NCBI GenBank assembly: GCA_024234165.1
Contig: JACKOP010000002.1
Location: 310,001-374,000 of the forward strand
DNA from: Pseudomonadales bacterium
GTDB taxonomy: Bacteria; Pseudomonadota; Gammaproteobacteria; Pseudomonadales; UBA5518
DNA length: 64,000 bases
Reading direction: 5' to 3'
Numbering within the stretch: position 1 is the first letter of the stretch; every line of letters starts with the position of its first letter. Below are positions 1 through 8,632 of this stretch, piece after piece. Under the pieces are notes generated by a model, which saw only the letters and a list, made by a program, of their open reading frames with translations, searched no databases and was not told where the DNA came from. The position numbers and the translations under genes were made by a program.

Positions 1-1425
1 GTACTCGAGCTTGAAGCGCCAGTTTGCCTGGTACTGGTACTCCACGGATGGAATGATCATGCCGCCCTTGTAGGTGAAGTCGTGCATGAGTACCAGCGTG
101 GCGTTGAGGTTGTCGCCCATGAACGGGTTGCTGAACACGACCGTACCAATGACGTTGTGCGTCTTGTAATAGCCGCTGCCGTCAAAGCGTATTACCCGGT
201 CCTTCTTGTCCGCATCGGGTATGTGCCAATCGAAGATCTGGATCGACAGCAGGCTCGCGTTCGAGGTGCCCAGCACGTCCTGCAGCCGGGGATTCATGTC
301 CAGACCGAAGACGTAATTGAACATATCCTCCTTGACGATGGGCAGCGAGCCGTCGTTGGCGAGCCGCGACATCGGCCGGTCCGGCGTATAGGCGATCTCT
401 GCGCGGTAGACCGCGTCGATCGACGGAATGAAGCCCGAAATGGACGCACCGACGGTATCGGTCTCCGGCAGGATGAACTGCAGCGGGTTGCCGTGCTTGG
501 GATGGTCGAAATCGGTGATCAGGATGGGATCCTGGAAACCGCCGCCGACGCCGTGGTAGTAGCTGAACGCGTAGGTGATCGGCTTGCCGAACAGGGATTC
601 ACCCTTCCAGCGGAAACCGTAGTGTGGATCCTTCGAATCTGCATCGACTCCATGGCCCTTGAAGTCGAAGTTGTTCTTGGCGATGCCGCCGTGTTCGATG
701 CTGGCCAGGTTGATGCCCTTGGCCATCGCGTTCGACCAGCGTCCACCGAAGGTCGGGTCGTCGTTGCCAAGCTGCGTCGCGTCGTCGAGCCCGGGGCGAA
801 GCAACAACTGCAGCGAGCCATCCACCGTCGGGAAGTTGATTTCGGTATTGATCATGATCAGCGGCTTGCGCACTTCCTCGCTGCTCGCGTTCAGGAACTT
901 GCGCCAGCGCAGGTCGGAGCCGTGGATCACGTCGGTGGCGTGGAAGAAGTCGGTTTCGCCCCACACAACCTGCTGGCGTCCGATACGGAAAGCCAGACGG
1001 TCATTGGGCGCCCAGTCGAAGAACAGCTCGCGAACGTCCGCTTCGCGATACTCCTTGCGGAAATCCGCGGGTGCACCATAGAACTTCGTCCAGCGCTGCA
1101 GCGATTTCTCGTACTTGGTGAGCTCATCGTTGCTGAAGCGGGTACGGATCACCCAGTTCAGCTCCCCCGTCGGCCCCTGAACGTCGAAATACAGCGACTG
1201 GCGGTTCATCGACAGATCCCAGCGGTCGTATTCGTAATGCCCCCTTGGATCCGGCTTCTGTACGCGGTCGGCGTTCCAGCTCAGGTACTGCCGGGCCCAG
1301 CCGTGCAGGTTCCAGCCGCCCCCCAGTTCGAGTGCATTCACCACCGGTGTCATCGCCAGGGCCAGCGCCGAAACACCCACACGCAGACCATGACGCTTCA
1401 AGCGTGACTTCAAGCTCGTGCTCAT
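1..1425 (-). CDS. DUF1302 family outer-membrane-type protein (3' end outside window)
   Basis: The reading frame starts at ATG 1423-1425 behind a strong GGAGG and stays open to the window edge, so the C-terminus is missing (at least 475 residues present). Residues 1-32 look like a signal peptide. The mature part begins with a Gly/Trp-rich strand and contains the segment RQQVVWGETDFF, which I recognise from DUF1302 proteins. These are predicted beta-barrel or secreted proteins, commonly encoded beside DUF1329, YCF48 and MMPL genes. The two genes transcribed just before it are a YCF48-like and an MMPL protein, so it probably belongs to the same envelope transport system. A role with hydrophobic compounds is inferred from context only. 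Confidence 0.75.
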   Translation of the reverse strand, partial: MSTSLKSRLKRHGLRVGVSALALAMTPVVNALELGGGWNLHGWARQYLSWNADRVQKPDPRGHYEYDRWDLSMNRQSLYFDVQGPTGELNWVIRTRFSNDELTKYEKSLQRWTKFYGAPADFRKEYREADVRELFFDWAPNDRLAFRIGRQQVVWGETDFFHATDVIHGSDLRWRKFLNASSEEVRKPLIMINTEINFPTVDGSLQLLLRPGLDDATQLGNDDPTFGGRWSNAMAKGINLASIEHGGIAKNNFDFKGHGVDADSKDPHYGFRWKGESLFGKPITYAFSYYHGVGGGFQDPILITDFDHPKHGNPLQFILPETDTVGASISGFIPSIDAVYRAEIAYTPDRPMSRLANDGSLPIVKEDMFNYVFGLDMNPRLQDVLGTSNASLLSIQIFDWHIPDADKKDRVIRFDGSGYYKTHNVIGTVVFSNPFMGDNLNATLVLMHDFTYKGGMIIPSVEYQYQANWRFKLEY

Positions 1426-1584
1426 CTCCCTACCTCCACGTTTTATGGGCAGCCTTGCCGCGCTGCCGGTTCTCGAACTGCTGAAACATCCCGTGATTGC
1501 ACTGCAAACCGGACTTGCCTCGTTGCGTGTACCACAAGTCAGCGTGCACTCACAACACTCATGCCCTGTCGTCACTTGCCTCGT

Positions 1585-3933
1585 TCACTGATGGTGCGCC
1601 TTCAGGTCACCGAAAATGAAACGCGGTTTGAACAGATAAGCCAGCGTCGGCATGATGATCAGCGCACTGACCGCCGATACCGTCAGCCACAGCGCGATCA
1701 TCCGGGCCATGTCCGCCTGAAAGCGCAGCGACGAGAAGATCCAGATCACGATCGTTACCACCAGCACGGTACCGGTGACCAGCACGCCGCGCCCTGCACT
1801 GTTCATCGAATCCTTCATCGCCTTGAACACATTGCCGTGCTGCAGGACTTCCTCGCGGATGCCATCGGCGATGTAGAACGAATAGTCCACGCCCAGCCCG
1901 ATGCCCAGTGCCACCACCGGAATCGTGTTGATGCTGAGACCGATATGCTCGAAGGTCATGTAGGCGAAGGTCACCGTGTTGGACAGTATCACCGGCACCA
2001 TGAAATACAGTCCGGCCACCGTCGAGCGATACACGACCATCGAGCACAGCACGACCACCAGCAGGCCAAGCGCAATGGCCTCGATCTGCCCGCGCAGCAA
2101 CACGTCGTTGGCCGCCGCCAGCACGCCGATGAAACCGCCGGCCAGCTTGAACTCTGCATGCTCCATCGGATGTTCATCGATGAATTCACTGAGCTGGTGA
2201 ATCATCGTGCGGATGGTGTCGCCCTTGTGGTCATAGAAGAACAGATTGATGACCGCATTCTGGTAATTCAGATCAGTCAACTGCTCGACCTCGCTCGCGT
2301 CGGCGTGGCTGAAGTTCAGGTACAGGAACTGGGCGTTGTCCTCCGCGGTGCCGGCAATCTGGTAATAGCGCGGGTTGCCTCCATGCAGTGCCTGGTTGGT
2401 CGAGGCGATGGCGCCGACGATCGAGTTCGATCCGCCGACTTCGGGCTGGCTGGTCATCTGCCGCTCGAGCAGCGCCATGGTACGCAGCACCTCGGGTTCG
2501 GTGATCGCACCCTTGTCCTTGCCCTGCGCGACGATGAACATCTTGTCGGAACCGGGATAGTTCGCGTTGATCGTCGACGAGGCAACGTTGTAGACCGAAT
2601 CCTGGTGCAGGATCGGCGAGCCGGGATGCAGGTCACCGACGCTGACACGAAACGCGTAGAACAGCGATACGGCGAACAGCACACCCGATACGCCCACGAC
2701 CACCCAGCGCGACGTGCGTCCGGTGCATATCCGCAGGCAGCCATCGAGAATACGGTGCATCAGCGGCGCCAGATCCAGCGGATGCGCAAACTTTCCCGTG
2801 GTCTTCACGAACGACAGCAGCACCGGCGTCAGCAGCACCGCGGACACGAAGATCGTGCCTACCCAGATGGCTCCGATGATCGAAACCTTCTGCAGGAACG
2901 GGATGGGAGTCAGCAGCACCACCAGGATGGCGGCTGCATCGGCCAGCACCCCTACACTGCCGGGGCGAAACATCTCCCGCAGACTACGTTCCGCCGCTTC
3001 GCCAGCCGAAAGCCCTTGTCCGAGTGCATTGATGTCGTCGAAACGCGTCACCAACTGTACCGCGTGCGAAACGGATCGCGCCGTGATCAGCAAGGCCACC
3101 ACGGCGATCAGGGGATCGAGGTTGAAGCCCAGCAATTCGCCGATGCCGAGTGCCCAGATGGCACTCACGGCTCCGGACACCAGCGGCAGGAAGGTCCCGC
3201 GATACGAGCGATTCAGGAGAAACAGCAGCGCTGTCAGCAGCCCCAGGGTAAGCAGCGCAATCAGGCCCGTCTCGGGCAGATAGTAGCCGACCCAGCCGAC
3301 CAGAATTGGCTGCCCGACCATGTAGACCTTGACTTCAGGCCCTGCATGTTTCGCGATCAGATCGTTGATCTGGCCGAATATCTGCTCGCTGTCGACCATC
3401 TGGTCATAGAAATCGACGGTGATCAGCGCCGACGCCAGATCCTTGGCGACGTAGTTGCCGTACACCAGCGAGTTCTGGATCACGCGATCGCGCAGTTGCT
3501 CGATGCCTTCGGGCGTCTTCGGGATGTCCGGCCACATCAGCGGCACGGACTCCAGACTGTCGCTGGTGCTGACGACCGTCGAGAGCTTCTTCGACGCGAG
3601 CGACGTGATGCTGGCCGAATTGACGCCGTGCACCTTGCGCAGGTCGTTGGTCAGCTTGCGAATCGTCTTCAGGATCTCGGGCGTGAAGATCGTGCCTTCG
3701 CGCGCAGCCACCATGATGCTGACCATGTTGGCGCCGCCAAAGGAGCTTGCGTACTGGTTGTTGATCTCCACCCAGGGATGGCCGGTAGGCTCGAAATCCG
3801 AGAAAACGGTCTTGATCCGGATATGCGCAGCGAAGTAGGCGAAGACCAGCGTGAGCGCAGTGAGCACGATCAGGAACACCCAGCGTCTGCGAATGCAGAA
3901 CGCGGCGAGCCTGGCAGTCAAGGTATCACCCAT
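1585..3933 (-). CDS. MMPL/RND-family transporter
   Basis: Predicted inner-membrane RND-superfamily exporter of 782 residues. One transmembrane helix lies near residues 16-36, followed by a large periplasmic loop to about 225, a helix bundle to about 390, a second loop and a final bundle to about 770. This is the usual two-fold RND architecture. MMPL and HpnN-type relatives move lipids, hopanoids or other hydrophobic molecules. I chose the ATG at 3933, giving MGDTLTARL, because GAGG lies six bases upstream; an ATG 33 bases earlier also exists. It sits between the YCF48-like gene (51 bp upstream) and the DUF1302 gene (159 bp downstream) on the same strand. The substrate is unknown. Confidence 0.85.
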   Translation of the reverse strand: MGDTLTARLAAFCIRRRWVFLIVLTALTLVFAYFAAHIRIKTVFSDFEPTGHPWVEINNQYASSFGGANMVSIMVAAREGTIFTPEILKTIRKLTNDLRKVHGVNSASITSLASKKLSTVVSTSDSLESVPLMWPDIPKTPEGIEQLRDRVIQNSLVYGNYVAKDLASALITVDFYDQMVDSEQIFGQINDLIAKHAGPEVKVYMVGQPILVGWVGYYLPETGLIALLTLGLLTALLFLLNRSYRGTFLPLVSGAVSAIWALGIGELLGFNLDPLIAVVALLITARSVSHAVQLVTRFDDINALGQGLSAGEAAERSLREMFRPGSVGVLADAAAILVVLLTPIPFLQKVSIIGAIWVGTIFVSAVLLTPVLLSFVKTTGKFAHPLDLAPLMHRILDGCLRICTGRTSRWVVVGVSGVLFAVSLFYAFRVSVGDLHPGSPILHQDSVYNVASSTINANYPGSDKMFIVAQGKDKGAITEPEVLRTMALLERQMTSQPEVGGSNSIVGAIASTNQALHGGNPRYYQIAGTAEDNAQFLYLNFSHADASEVEQLTDLNYQNAVINLFFYDHKGDTIRTMIHQLSEFIDEHPMEHAEFKLAGGFIGVLAAANDVLLRGQIEAIALGLLVVVLCSMVVYRSTVAGLYFMVPVILSNTVTFAYMTFEHIGLSINTIPVVALGIGLGVDYSFYIADGIREEVLQHGNVFKAMKDSMNSAGRGVLVTGTVLVVTIVIWIFSSLRFQADMARMIALWLTVSAVSALIIMPTLAYLFKPRFIFGDLKAHHQ

Positions 3934-3984
3934 GGTTTCCTCTTTTTTATCCAGTTCCGACCGCAACCCGCCCGATTCCCGAAC

Positions 3985-5016
3985 TCAGGGAACGGCAGGC
4001 GCCGCCTGTTCGACCTGACCGTCTGCGTCGGTAACCATCACACGCCAGGTGCCATCGTCGTAGATGCCGACGCTCGACCCTGCCAGCAACCAGCCATCCG
4101 CTCTGCGCAGCACATGCGTGTGCCACGAAAAATCGTTCTTTCCGAGCTGTCTGACGTCCCAGTTGGTGGCCGCGGCATCCGCCGCTGCAATCAACCCGTT
4201 GGCACCGCTCAGGAACCAGTGCGAACCATCCCAGGCCACAGCGAAATAGTGGTTGTGCTCCGAGGTCCGGATCGGCGTCCAGGTGGCGCCACCGTCAGCC
4301 GTTGCGAGGATCGCCCCGTCCAGCCCGACCACGAGTCCGTTGTCCGGATCGCGGAAGGCCACGGCGCTGAGGTAACTGCCGGTGCCCGAGTCCTGCGTTT
4401 CCCAGCTCGCACCATCGTCTTCCGAGTGGAGGATCGTGCCGAACTCGCCAACCACCCAGACTCGGCTCCCCACCTTCGTGAAGCCTTGCAGGCCAACGTC
4501 CTCACGTTCGCGCATCAGACGCCACGTTGCACCGCGATCATCCGAACGCAGAATGGTGCCACGATCACCAACCGCCCACGCCTGGCCGTCGGGGAATACG
4601 CCCACGTCCATCAGCTTGATGTTCGCGGGAATCGCGTCACTGCTGCGCGTCTCCCAGGTCGTGCCGCCGTCCTGCGTCACGAGCATCGAGGCGTCATCAC
4701 CGACGGCAACCGCCGTGGATGCGTCCCACGTCGCCACGGCCTGCAGGTTGATGTCACCGCCGGTACGCTGAATGGTCCAGCTCCGCCCCCCGTCGCTGCT
4801 CTTGATGATCTTCCCGAAGCTTCCCACCAGCCACAGTTGATCCTGGCTCGGTTCCGCCACGCCGTAGAAGCGGTCGAGCACCGATATCGGTGGCGGGATG
4901 ACCACATTGCTGTTCACGGCAGGATGGGTGAACAGCGCCAGATAGATCAGCAACAGGATGACCGCCCACGGCGTGACGGTCGACGCGATCCCCTTCAAGC
5001 TGGACATCATTCTCAT
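3985..5016 (-). CDS. YCF48/BNR-repeat beta-propeller protein, membrane anchored
   Basis: About 343 residues. One hydrophobic segment near residues 14-31 acts as signal or anchor, and the rest is a periplasmic propeller. At least five blades carry the pattern (V/A)VG-x-x-G-x-(I/M)-(L/K)-x-(S/T)-x-D-x-G-x-(S/T)-W, for example LWLVGSFGKIIKSSDGG and AWAVGDRGTILRSDDRG. Similar proteins assist photosystem assembly in phototrophs. In heterotrophic proteobacteria they recur next to MMPL and DUF1302/1329 genes with no proven role. It is the first gene of the minus-strand cluster. The start is uncertain: an ATG at 5082, the one used at 5016, and one at 5007 are all in frame. Confidence 0.75.
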   Translation of the reverse strand: MRMMSSLKGIASTVTPWAVILLLIYLALFTHPAVNSNVVIPPPISVLDRFYGVAEPSQDQLWLVGSFGKIIKSSDGGRSWTIQRTGGDINLQAVATWDASTAVAVGDDASMLVTQDGGTTWETRSSDAIPANIKLMDVGVFPDGQAWAVGDRGTILRSDDRGATWRLMREREDVGLQGFTKVGSRVWVVGEFGTILHSEDDGASWETQDSGTGSYLSAVAFRDPDNGLVVGLDGAILATADGGATWTPIRTSEHNHYFAVAWDGSHWFLSGANGLIAAADAAATNWDVRQLGKNDFSWHTHVLRRADGWLLAGSSVGIYDDGTWRVMVTDADGQVEQAAPAVP

Positions 5017-5198
5017 GTTATTGCCGGGCCTGATTCGTATGGGTTGAAGACAACCTCGGTCCAATATGTGTAAAAGTGCCATTTTCGGTCACAGCCCTAC
5101 AATGACTCGAGACGCACAAAACATTGACTCACCGTGCGCATGGCATTGACCAGATGCGCTGGTCCCAGGCTCGGCTAAGATCCGCGCGACGGCGCAGC

Positions 5199-6179
5199 AT
5201 GCAGCGGGAACGACATACAGTGAATGACGATAGCAGCGACGACGGACACAGCCGCGCATGCACGCCGCTGGCGCTGCCCGTGGGAGTACGCGTGGTCGAA
5301 GTCGGTCCGCGCGACGGGCTGCAGAACGAGCCCGACTTCGTTCCCACCACGATCAAGCGCGAACTGATCGAACGACTCGCGGCGGCTGGCCTGCGCCATA
5401 TCGAAGCGACCGCCTTCGTTTCACCGAAACGGGTTCCGCAGATGGCCGATGCGGCGCAACTGCTGCGATCCCTCGACCGCGCACCCGGCATCACGTACCC
5501 GGTACTGACACCGAACCTCACCGGCTTCGACGCGGCGCTGGCAGCCGGCGCCACCGAGGTCGCCGTGTTCACCGCCGCCAGCGAGAGCTTCTCGCAGCAC
5601 AACGTGAACTGCTCGATCGCCGCATCGCTGGCACGCTTCGCACCGGTCATGGATGCGGCTCGCCACGCGGGAGTCCGGGTGCGTGGCTACGTATCGTGCG
5701 TGCTCGGTTGTCCATACGAAGGCGCGGTCGCTCCCGAGCGCGTCCGCGACGTCGCCAGCGCTCTCTACGAGAGCGGCTGCCACGAGGTGAGCCTCGGCGA
5801 TACCATCGGCGTCGGCACTCCGGTCGCGACACGGAGACTGATCGAGTGCGTAGCCGCCCGCATTCCGGTGGAGCATCTGGCCGGGCATTTTCACGACACC
5901 TACGGGATGGCGATCGCGAACGTCTTTGCCGCGTTGCAGTGTGGTGTCAGCGTGTTCGACGCCTCGGTCGCGGGTCTGGGCGGATGTCCGTACGCACCCG
6001 GTGCGTCCGGCAACGTCGCAACGGAAGACCTCGCGTACCTGCTCGCAGGACTCGGCATCGAAACCGGTATCGATCTCGATGCGCTGCTCGATTGCGCCGT
6101 CTGGATCAGCGCACAGCTCGGGCGCCAGCCCGCGTCGCATACTACGTTGGCGCGCCGACGCAGCCGTCCCGGCGTATGA
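5199..6179 (+). CDS. Hydroxymethylglutaryl-CoA lyase
   Basis: HMG-CoA lyase cleaves HMG-CoA to acetyl-CoA and acetoacetate, the last step of leucine and some isoprenoid degradation. The TIM-barrel protein shows EVGPRDGLQNE near residue 37, the metal-binding HFHDTYG, and the catalytic-cysteine segment GLGGCPYAPGASGN near the C-terminus. Length (about 326 residues) fits the family. The start is uncertain: ATG 5199 is used, but GTG 5220 is also possible, and the first 25 residues are poorly conserved. It is divergent from the YCF48 gene and stands alone, without other leucine-degradation genes nearby. Confidence 0.88.
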   Translation: MQRERHTVNDDSSDDGHSRACTPLALPVGVRVVEVGPRDGLQNEPDFVPTTIKRELIERLAAAGLRHIEATAFVSPKRVPQMADAAQLLRSLDRAPGITYPVLTPNLTGFDAALAAGATEVAVFTAASESFSQHNVNCSIAASLARFAPVMDAARHAGVRVRGYVSCVLGCPYEGAVAPERVRDVASALYESGCHEVSLGDTIGVGTPVATRRLIECVAARIPVEHLAGHFHDTYGMAIANVFAALQCGVSVFDASVAGLGGCPYAPGASGNVATEDLAYLLAGLGIETGIDLDALLDCAVWISAQLGRQPASHTTLARRRSRPGV

Positions 6180-6250
6180 CCATTGCCAACTCCTGCGCCG
6201 AGCTACAAAGGCTGTCGCAAAAGCCTCCGATCGTCGATGCGAGCAGCGCG

Positions 6251-6357
6251 GGACGATGCCTTTGCACCGGTGGGACGTCGTAAATGCATCCCTGCAGACT
6301 CGAGTGCCGCATCCCTGCGGCACACGCCCCCGATGCAAAGGCATCGCCCCACGCTTC
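6251..6357. repeat. Interspersed stem-loop element, copy 1
   Basis: The 225-bp gap between the convergent HMG-CoA lyase and pgl genes holds a structured element. A perfect 13-bp outer stem pairs 6254-6266 with 6334-6346. Inside is a perfect 8-bp hairpin (6304-6311 with 6316-6323, loop TCCC) and a shorter TGCA-TCCC-TGCA hairpin at 6286-6297. A second copy lies at 61321-61430 and matches in 44 of 46 core bases. Read from the minus strand, as the 3' untranslated region of pgl, both loops read GGGA. Confidence 0.8.
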
Positions 6358-6404
6358 GCGGCATTTTACGACACGCTCTACAGGTGCCCGCTCGACCGTC
6401 GCAA

Positions 6405-7103
6405 CTACGGTGCGGGAAGTTTCCCGCCGTCTCCAGCGGCGGCACGATCGACGTACAGCGTCACGCGCCGTGCGTGACGGGCAACCGCCTGTGCCGGCGT
6501 GCGTTCGGGATCTTCGGGTCCATGCAGCACGCGCGCCAGCGCGTCGGTCTTGTCCGCACCGGCAACCAGAAACCAGACGGCGCGTGCACGGTTGATGTAC
6601 GGCACGCTCAGCGTGATACGCCACGGTGCCGGATCGGGGCCACGCCCCACCGTCACCTTGCGCGTGCGCTCGTGCAGCGCAGCATCTCCGGGGAACAGCG
6701 AGGCGGTATGGCCGTCGGCGCCGAGTCCGAGCAGCACCAGGTCCAGTCGCTCGGGCAGGCAGCGTTCGTAGCACTCTGCACTCGCCGCTGCACTGCCGGC
6801 ACAGACCATCGGAAACACCCGTGGCGCTGCGACGCGATCAAGCAGCGCCGCGCGCGCCATTGACTCGTTGCTCAGCGCACTGTCACGCGGCACGAAGCGC
6901 TCGTCGCTCCAGTAGACCGCGATGCGACTCCAGTCGAGATTGCGGTGCGCGAGCTGCTGGTAAAGCGCGCGCGGTGTGCTGCCGCCCGAGAGGGCTACCG
7001 CGAATTCTCCACGCGCGGCAATGGCGCGACGCGCCGACGCAACCAAACGCTGTGCAACCCGCGCGGCCAGCGCGTCGGGCGAGTCGAATACGTGCAGGCG
7101 CAC
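6405..7103 (-). CDS. pgl: 6-phosphogluconolactonase
   Basis: Hydrolyses 6-phosphoglucono-lactone to 6-phosphogluconate in the cytoplasm, the second step of the oxidative pentose phosphate pathway. The 232-residue protein has the sugar-phosphate isomerase-like fold motifs SGGSTPRALY near residue 39, WSDERFVP near 64, and GLGADGHTASLFPG near 126. It is the last gene of the minus-strand block APH kinase-gnd-zwf-pgl. Only two bases separate its ATG from the zwf stop, so it is probably translationally coupled to zwf. The stem-loop repeat follows about 50 bp after its stop. Confidence 0.93.
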   Translation of the reverse strand: MRLHVFDSPDALAARVAQRLVASARRAIAARGEFAVALSGGSTPRALYQQLAHRNLDWSRIAVYWSDERFVPRDSALSNESMARAALLDRVAAPRVFPMVCAGSAAASAECYERCLPERLDLVLLGLGADGHTASLFPGDAALHERTRKVTVGRGPDPAPWRITLSVPYINRARAVWFLVAGADKTDALARVLHGPEDPERTPAQAVARHARRVTLYVDRAAAGDGGKLPAP

Positions 7104-7105
7104 CT

Positions 7106-8632
7106 TCAGCCCTCCTCGCCCCGCACACTGTCGGCGGCTATCACCGGCATCGGGTTGTACCAGCTGCGCGCATTGCGCACCAGCAGCATGTCGGCACTGA
7201 CCGGCCCCCAGGTGCCAGCCGCGTAGTTCGGCATGCTCATCGACGGGCTTTCACGCCAGACCTCGAGCACGGGTTCGACGATCTCCCATGCGGCCCGCTC
7301 CTGGTCTGCGCGCATGAACAGCGTCGTCGAGCCCTCGATGATCTCCAGCAGCAGCGTCTCGTAGGCCTCGCGCGACGGTACATGGAAGGCTTCGTCGTAA
7401 TTGAAGTCCATGCTCACTGCACTCAGCTTCATGCCGGAACCCGGCGCCTTGGCATGAAAGCCGAGCACGATTTCTTCCTTGGGCTGGATGCCGATCAGCA
7501 GGTGGTTCGATTCGAGGATGTCGGCTGCCCGCGTCGGAAACATGCGATGCGGTACCGGACGGAAGAAGATCGCCACTTGCGACAGCTTGCGCGGCATGCG
7601 CTTGCCGGTACGCAGGTAGAAAGGCACACCGTGCCAGCGCCAGTTGTCGATATACAGCTCGAGTGCGGCGTAGGTCTCGGTGTAGGAGTTTGCGTCCACA
7701 CCACGCTCCTGGCGATAGCCGCGAATCGTCCTTCCGTCGATGCTGCCGGGCCCATACTGTCCGCGCACCGCGCAGGGATACGGCGCATCGAACTGCACTT
7801 CGCGCACGGCTTTCAGCACGTCGACCTTCTTGTTGCGCAACTCCTCGGCCTCGTAGTTCACCAGCGGCTCCATCGCGACCAGGCACAGCAGCTGCAGCAA
7901 GTGGTTCTGCACCATGTCGCGCAGGGCTCCCGAGTCATCGTAATACCCACCTCGGGTACCGACTCCGTCGGACTCGGCAACCGTGATCTGCACATGATCG
8001 ACGTAGCGCCGGTTCCAGATCGGCTCGAACATCGCATTCGCAAACCGCAGCGCAATGATGTTCTGCACCGTCTCCTTGCCCAGATAATGATCGATGCGAT
8101 AGATCTGGTTTTCGTCGAACACCACGCGCAGCGCCGCATCCAATGCCTCGGACGAGGCAAGATCGTGACCGAAAGGCTTTTCGATCACGATCCGGTTCAA
8201 CGGGTTGCCGTTGCCCAGCCCTGCCGCACCGAGTCCGGCCGCGATACACCCGAACACATCGGGCGGCGTCGACAGGTAGAACACACGCGCGCACGGAGCG
8301 CCGAACTCCGTTTCCGCGCGTGCAACGCGGGCTGCGAGTGCCGCATAGCTCGCTTCCTCGTCGAAACCGCCGACGTGGTATTCGATACGCGAGGCAAATT
8401 TGCTCCACTCGGCAGGATCGGCCGCACCGCGTCGCGAGTGACTGGCGATGGCACGTTCCATGTCGGCGCGAAACGCATCCTGGTCGCCGCGTCGAGCCAC
8501 GCCGAGCACCAGAAACCTTTCGGGCATCTGCCCGTCGAGGTACAGGTTGTAGAGCGCAGGCAGCAGCTTGCGCCGGGTGAGATCCCCCGTTGCTCCGAAG
8601 ATCACCACCACCACCGGTTGCAGCTTCAACAT
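7106..8632 (-). CDS. zwf: Glucose-6-phosphate 1-dehydrogenase
   Basis: Oxidises glucose 6-phosphate to 6-phosphoglucono-lactone with NADP+. The N-terminal nucleotide-binding motif GATGDLTRRK and the active-site segment YRIDHYLGKE are present, and the length (508 residues) is typical. I chose ATG 8632 because it overlaps the gnd stop in TGATG, a coupling signal; an in-frame ATG 15 bases upstream lies inside gnd. The order gnd-zwf-pgl puts all three oxidative pentose phosphate enzymes in one transcript. Confidence 0.95.
   Translation of the reverse strand: MLKLQPVVVVIFGATGDLTRRKLLPALYNLYLDGQMPERFLVLGVARRGDQDAFRADMERAIASHSRRGAADPAEWSKFASRIEYHVGGFDEEASYAALAARVARAETEFGAPCARVFYLSTPPDVFGCIAAGLGAAGLGNGNPLNRIVIEKPFGHDLASSEALDAALRVVFDENQIYRIDHYLGKETVQNIIALRFANAMFEPIWNRRYVDHVQITVAESDGVGTRGGYYDDSGALRDMVQNHLLQLLCLVAMEPLVNYEAEELRNKKVDVLKAVREVQFDAPYPCAVRGQYGPGSIDGRTIRGYRQERGVDANSYTETYAALELYIDNWRWHGVPFYLRTGKRMPRKLSQVAIFFRPVPHRMFPTRAADILESNHLLIGIQPKEEIVLGFHAKAPGSGMKLSAVSMDFNYDEAFHVPSREAYETLLLEIIEGSTTLFMRADQERAAWEIVEPVLEVWRESPSMSMPNYAAGTWGPVSADMLLVRNARSWYNPMPVIAADSVRGEEG

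Noticed and set aside
1561..5073. Plus-strand open frame of 1170 codons
   Set aside because: It is antisense to the well-supported MMPL and YCF48 genes and is rich in His, Arg and Gln, as expected from the complement of GC-rich coding DNA.
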